Of a stretch of 42,631 nt of DNA, positions 40,848 to 42,631 are shown in pieces. The stretch spans positions 1 through 42,631 of the forward strand of contig NZ_JAUCDS010000025.1 in NCBI RefSeq assembly GCF_034674885.1, given 5' to 3'. The notes beneath the pieces were generated by a model. The model was not told the origin of the DNA, did no database searches, and saw nothing but the letters and a program-made list of their open reading frames with translations. The stretch is from Castellaniella sp034674885 (GTDB lineage: Bacteria > Pseudomonadota > Gammaproteobacteria > Burkholderiales > Burkholderiaceae_B). Positions within the stretch are counted from its first letter, which is position 1. Every line of letters begins with the position of its first letter. Made by a program: the position numbers and the translations under genes.

Positions 40848-41083
40848 GCCGCCTCCGGCATGTTGCGGGCACGCATGACGCGCCTGGCGGCCATGTGGAA
40901 CAGGCATGCACCCGAGAGCATGTCCGACGCCAGCGTCTGATCGCCGTCGGCCATGGTCAGAAAGAGGTCGGGCCGGCCGCCGTAGTTCGCCACGATCAGT
41001 TTTTCCAGCAGCGCATTGAATGCGATCAACTCATCGTCGCCGAGGAAAAGCTCGACATGGGCCATGCTGTGCGCCGGGCTCAC
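40844..41083 (-). CDS. Hypothetical protein
   Basis: A 79-residue protein. A GTG at 41081-41083, with GGAGA before it and a GTGA overlap with the upstream stop, is the likely start; ATG 41063-41065 is an alternative. Hydrophobic helices (LFLGDDELIAFNALLEKLIV; LSGACLFHMAARRVMRARN). No family recognised. Confidence 0.62.
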   Translation of the reverse strand: MSPAHSMAHVELFLGDDELIAFNALLEKLIVANYGGRPDLFLTMADGDQTLASDMLSGACLFHMAARRVMRARNMPEAA

Positions 41084-41187
41084 AGCATTTCTCCCGCGAT
41101 GCGCCAACTGGCCCGCCAGGACAGGCGCAGGGCGCGGTCGCGGCGAAGATTGAGCGTCACCCGGGCGCGGGTCATCAGGCTTCGCAT
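41080..41187 (-). CDS. Small basic peptide
   Basis: A 35-residue, Arg-rich peptide (MRSLMTRARVTLNLRRDRAL) ending in GTGA overlap with the next gene. It overlaps the upstream small gene by 13 bases. Coding status rests on packing only. Confidence 0.4.
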   Translation of the reverse strand: MRSLMTRARVTLNLRRDRALRLSWRASWRIAGEML

Positions 41188-41309
41188 GGCATAACCCTCG
41201 GCAGCATGATGATGATCGCCGCGAAAGCGTCGCGGGCGATTACGGCGACGTCCAAGCCTCTGGCGCGCACGCGGTACAGGCGGCCGGGGATGATGGGGGT
41301 GGCGGACAT
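41175..41309 (-). CDS. Small 44-residue protein
   Basis: A 44-residue protein (MSATPIIPGRLYRVRARGLD, then AVIARDAFAAIIIMLP). The start ATG 41307-41309 has AAGGAGC, so it is well translated. First gene after the VR2 target, following the hairpin. Contains a short hydrophobic stretch; function unknown. Confidence 0.6.
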   Translation of the reverse strand: MSATPIIPGRLYRVRARGLDVAVIARDAFAAIIIMLPRVMPCEA

Positions 41310-41325
41310 GGCGGCTCCTTTTCGT

Positions 41326-41350
41326 GAGCAGCCCGCTCGGCGGGCCGCTC
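41326..41350 (-). repeat. GC-rich hairpin downstream of VR2
   Basis: Arms 41326-41335 and 41341-41350 pair over 10 bases with one mismatch, around a 5-base loop, 28 bases past the VR2 gene stop. No U tract follows, so it is a poor terminator. The distance resembles that of the VR1 hairpin. DGR retrohoming in BPP-1 uses a hairpin downstream of VR. Confidence 0.4.
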
Positions 41351-41378
41351 GGTTGCATGACACCTGGGACGTGACCCG

Positions 41379-42356
41379 TTACACCTTTGCGAGGCGGCCG
41401 CCGAAGGCCGTGCCGGAGCCCGACGCGGCGTTGTCGACGTACAAGCAGAACAGCCCGCAGATCGCGCCGCTGTTCCAACCCCCGCCGTGGTAGGCGACCT
41501 CGCCATCCGACCAGGCCCAGACGTGATCGCCGAAACCGGAGTCGCCCTGGGCGTCGCGGGTTTTCTTGGGCAGGAACAGTGCGCCCAGGTCGAAGTCCGC
41601 GCCTGACTTGCGCTGCCGACGATGAAGCCAGCCGTTCTCGGGAGCATGGATGCCGGTGTCGATCAACTCCTGGCGGCCCGCTTTGTCCCAGATCCGCCAC
41701 TCGCGGTCGCCGGTCGTTTGCAGGCCCTGCAGCATTTGCCACACATTGCCCCACAGGCCGACAATCCCGCGATATGCCGCCTGGGCGACCAACTCATCGT
41801 CGACCGGACGGACGCCGTCACCGTCGACGTAACCGGCTCCGACAATGGAGGCCAAGTCAGGTGTGCCATGTTCGACAAGGGCCAGGATCTGGACGGCGGC
41901 GAGCTGGTAGACGCTCCAGAGCATCCAGTCGTCGCCGCGTCGACTGGCGCGCTCCTTCATGGTCGGGAAGTCGATGTTCGCCAGGGGCTTCATGCCGGCG
42001 CGGGACCCCATCAGATCGCCATCGGGCGTCGCCTGATATTTCCCGATCCAGATCTGATCGATGGGCGCGCCGTGGTGCATGAATGCCGGATGGCGGTCGA
42101 ATCCGTTGGCGGGGGTCGGACTGATCCACAGCGCCTTCTTGCCCTCCAGGGGGCCATCCGTGATGACGCCGTTGCGGTAGTAGAACGCGGGGATACGGAC
42201 CATGGCCTGGCCGTTGATCTCTTCTTCGGCGATGCCCGAAAAAATCGGGTGTTCGTCAAAAAAGGACGTCGACGGGGACAGGACATTGCCGTCTTCGTCG
42301 ACGCGTTTCCATTTCTTGTCGTAGTGCTTGCCGGTGGCGATGCCGATGATTGACAT
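41379..42356 (-). CDS. Second DGR target: stand-alone C-type-lectin/FGE-like protein
   Basis: A 325-residue protein aligned along nearly its whole length with the C-terminal ~310 residues of the tail fibre: DEDGN...FF.EHP.FSGI, W.GKY.A, IVGLWGNVWQML.GLQT, GGRLAKV. It lacks the fibre N-terminus and has no signal peptide. VR2 encodes its last 35 residues. Its ATG (42354-42356) follows GAGAGGAACCT. It is separated from other DGR genes by the rest of the prophage but adjacent to them in the circular phage. It could be an alternative receptor-binding tip or a free binding protein; the sequence cannot decide. Confidence 0.88.
   Translation of the reverse strand: MSIIGIATGKHYDKKWKRVDEDGNVLSPSTSFFDEHPIFSGIAEEEINGQAMVRIPAFYYRNGVITDGPLEGKKALWISPTPANGFDRHPAFMHHGAPIDQIWIGKYQATPDGDLMGSRAGMKPLANIDFPTMKERASRRGDDWMLWSVYQLAAVQILALVEHGTPDLASIVGAGYVDGDGVRPVDDELVAQAAYRGIVGLWGNVWQMLQGLQTTGDREWRIWDKAGRQELIDTGIHAPENGWLHRRQRKSGADFDLGALFLPKKTRDAQGDSGFGDHVWAWSDGEVAYHGGGWNSGAICGLFCLYVDNAASGSGTAFGGRLAKV
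41386..41488 (-). repeat. VR2: Variable repeat 2 (VR2), 3' end of second target
   Basis: 103 bp aligned without gaps to the TR. Eight mismatches, all at template adenines: AAT to GGT, AAC to AGC, AAC to GGC, AAC to GCC and ATC to TTC. Positions differ from those altered in VR1, so the two have been diversified separately. The edges coincide with those of VR1, including acacc beyond the shared end. Confidence 0.96.
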
Positions 42357-42405
42357 AGGTTCCTCTCGTGTTGGGCGGCCTGAAATTAGGCAACGCTTCG
42401 AGAGG

Positions 42406-42434
42406 ATTGTTAGCCATGACTAATGATAAGTCAA
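42406..42434 (-). promoter_or_regulatory. Promoter of the second DGR target with CI-like operator
   Basis: Minus-strand -35 TTGACT (42434-42429) and -10 AACAAT (42411-42406) are 17 bases apart. Inside the spacer and overlapping the -10 is TTAGCCATGACTAA (42410-42423), an inverted repeat like that of the cro promoter. The extended match to 36194-36213 is 17/20. Two further TGCTAATT words lie at 42442-42449 and 42456-42463. Confidence 0.65.
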
Positions 42435-42473
42435 TAGCTCATGCTAATTAGCTGCTGCTAATTTACATCATTT

Positions 42474-42558
42474 TTTTGGAATTGAAACGTGGAAACCCGC
42501 ATAAACTGGCGGCATAAATGCGTGGTTTTGGAATTGAAAACGCCTCGAAACCCGCGTA
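42474..42558 (+). repeat. Two direct repeats beside attR
   Basis: TTTTGGAATTGAAA occurs at 42474-42487 and 42526-42539, 52 bases apart. Each is followed, after 6 to 8 bases, by GAAACCCGC(A/G)TA. A related TTTTGGAAT word lies beside attL. Probably arm-type binding sites of the integrase or its directionality factor. Confidence 0.55.
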
Positions 42559-42576
42559 TTTGCTAGGTTCATATAT

Positions 42577-42626
42577 CGGCCTGTCACGCCGGGGGTCGCG
42601 GGTTCGAGCCCCGTCCGCTCCGCCAA
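42577..42626 (+). repeat. attR: attR core (50-bp repeat of attL)
   Basis: Identical to 6-55. It holds only the 3' part of tRNA-Asp; the base before it (T42576) does not fit the anticodon stem, so this is the displaced partial copy. Marks the right end of the prophage; host DNA resumes after 42626. Confidence 0.95.
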
Positions 42627-42631
42627 CGATT

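Noticed and set aside
42474..42558. Insertion-sequence ends
   Set aside because: The words are direct, not inverted, repeats, and no transposase gene lies between them.
1..42631. CRISPR array
   Set aside because: No regularly spaced identical repeats with unique spacers were seen; the 12-bp TTATTAC series is too short.

Overview
This window is one complete prophage, about 42.57 kb between its attachment cores. It is bounded by a 50-bp perfect direct repeat (6-55 and 42577-42626) that is the 3' part of a tRNA-Asp(GUC) gene. High GC, dense minus-strand genes with ATGA/GTGA overlaps and the tRNA-Asp sequence suggest a beta-proteobacterial host, Burkholderiales such as Bordetella or Achromobacter. 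That host call is inference. The phage is a temperate myovirus: a lambda-type head (GpA terminase, gpW, portal, ClpP-like protease, capsid E) is joined to a P2-type contractile tail (FI, FII, E+E', T, U, X, D, V, gp25, J, I).

Layout: almost everything is on the minus strand, so transcription runs from high to low coordinates. The only clear plus-strand gene is the repressor at 36258-36641, divergent from a Cro-like gene. Leftward from there come small regulators, a primase-helicase (32232-34703), a Nu1-like HTH protein, an antirepressor preceded by a structured C4-like leader, a ParB-methyltransferase with a G10 tract, the large terminase, an accessory block (23311-25619), head genes, lysis genes, tail genes, a tail fibre, and a diversity-generating retroelement (DGR) at 126-5551. 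To the right of the repressor lie the integrase (36645-37751), a cytosine methyltransferase, several small genes and a second DGR target gene (41379-42356).

The most notable system is the DGR. One reverse transcriptase (126-1208), one template repeat (TR, 1361-1463) and one Avd (1501-1866) serve two variable repeats. VR1 (2976-3078) is the end of the tail-fibre gene. VR2 (41386-41488) is the end of a separate 325-residue protein that looks like the fibre's C-type-lectin/FGE-like tip without the fibre shaft. Relative to the TR, VR1 has 11 mismatches, 10 at template adenines; VR2 has 8, all at adenines. In the prophage the second target lies about 40 kb from the reverse transcriptase. In the excised circle it lies only about 340 bp downstream of it, across attP. 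The promoter region of the second target carries a 20-bp element matching 17/20 positions in the repressor/cro intergenic region, which suggests control by the phage repressor.

Other points of interest are a programmed -1 frameshift in the tail chaperone gene, a C-terminal domain shared by the antirepressor and the primase, short repeats in tail protein I, repeats in the cytosine methyltransferase, and dispersed TTCCTGCGG elements at late-gene boundaries. No gene-free stretch exceeds about 300 bases. The largest (1209-1500 and 42357-42576) hold the TR with its spacer, and the promoter/attachment region.
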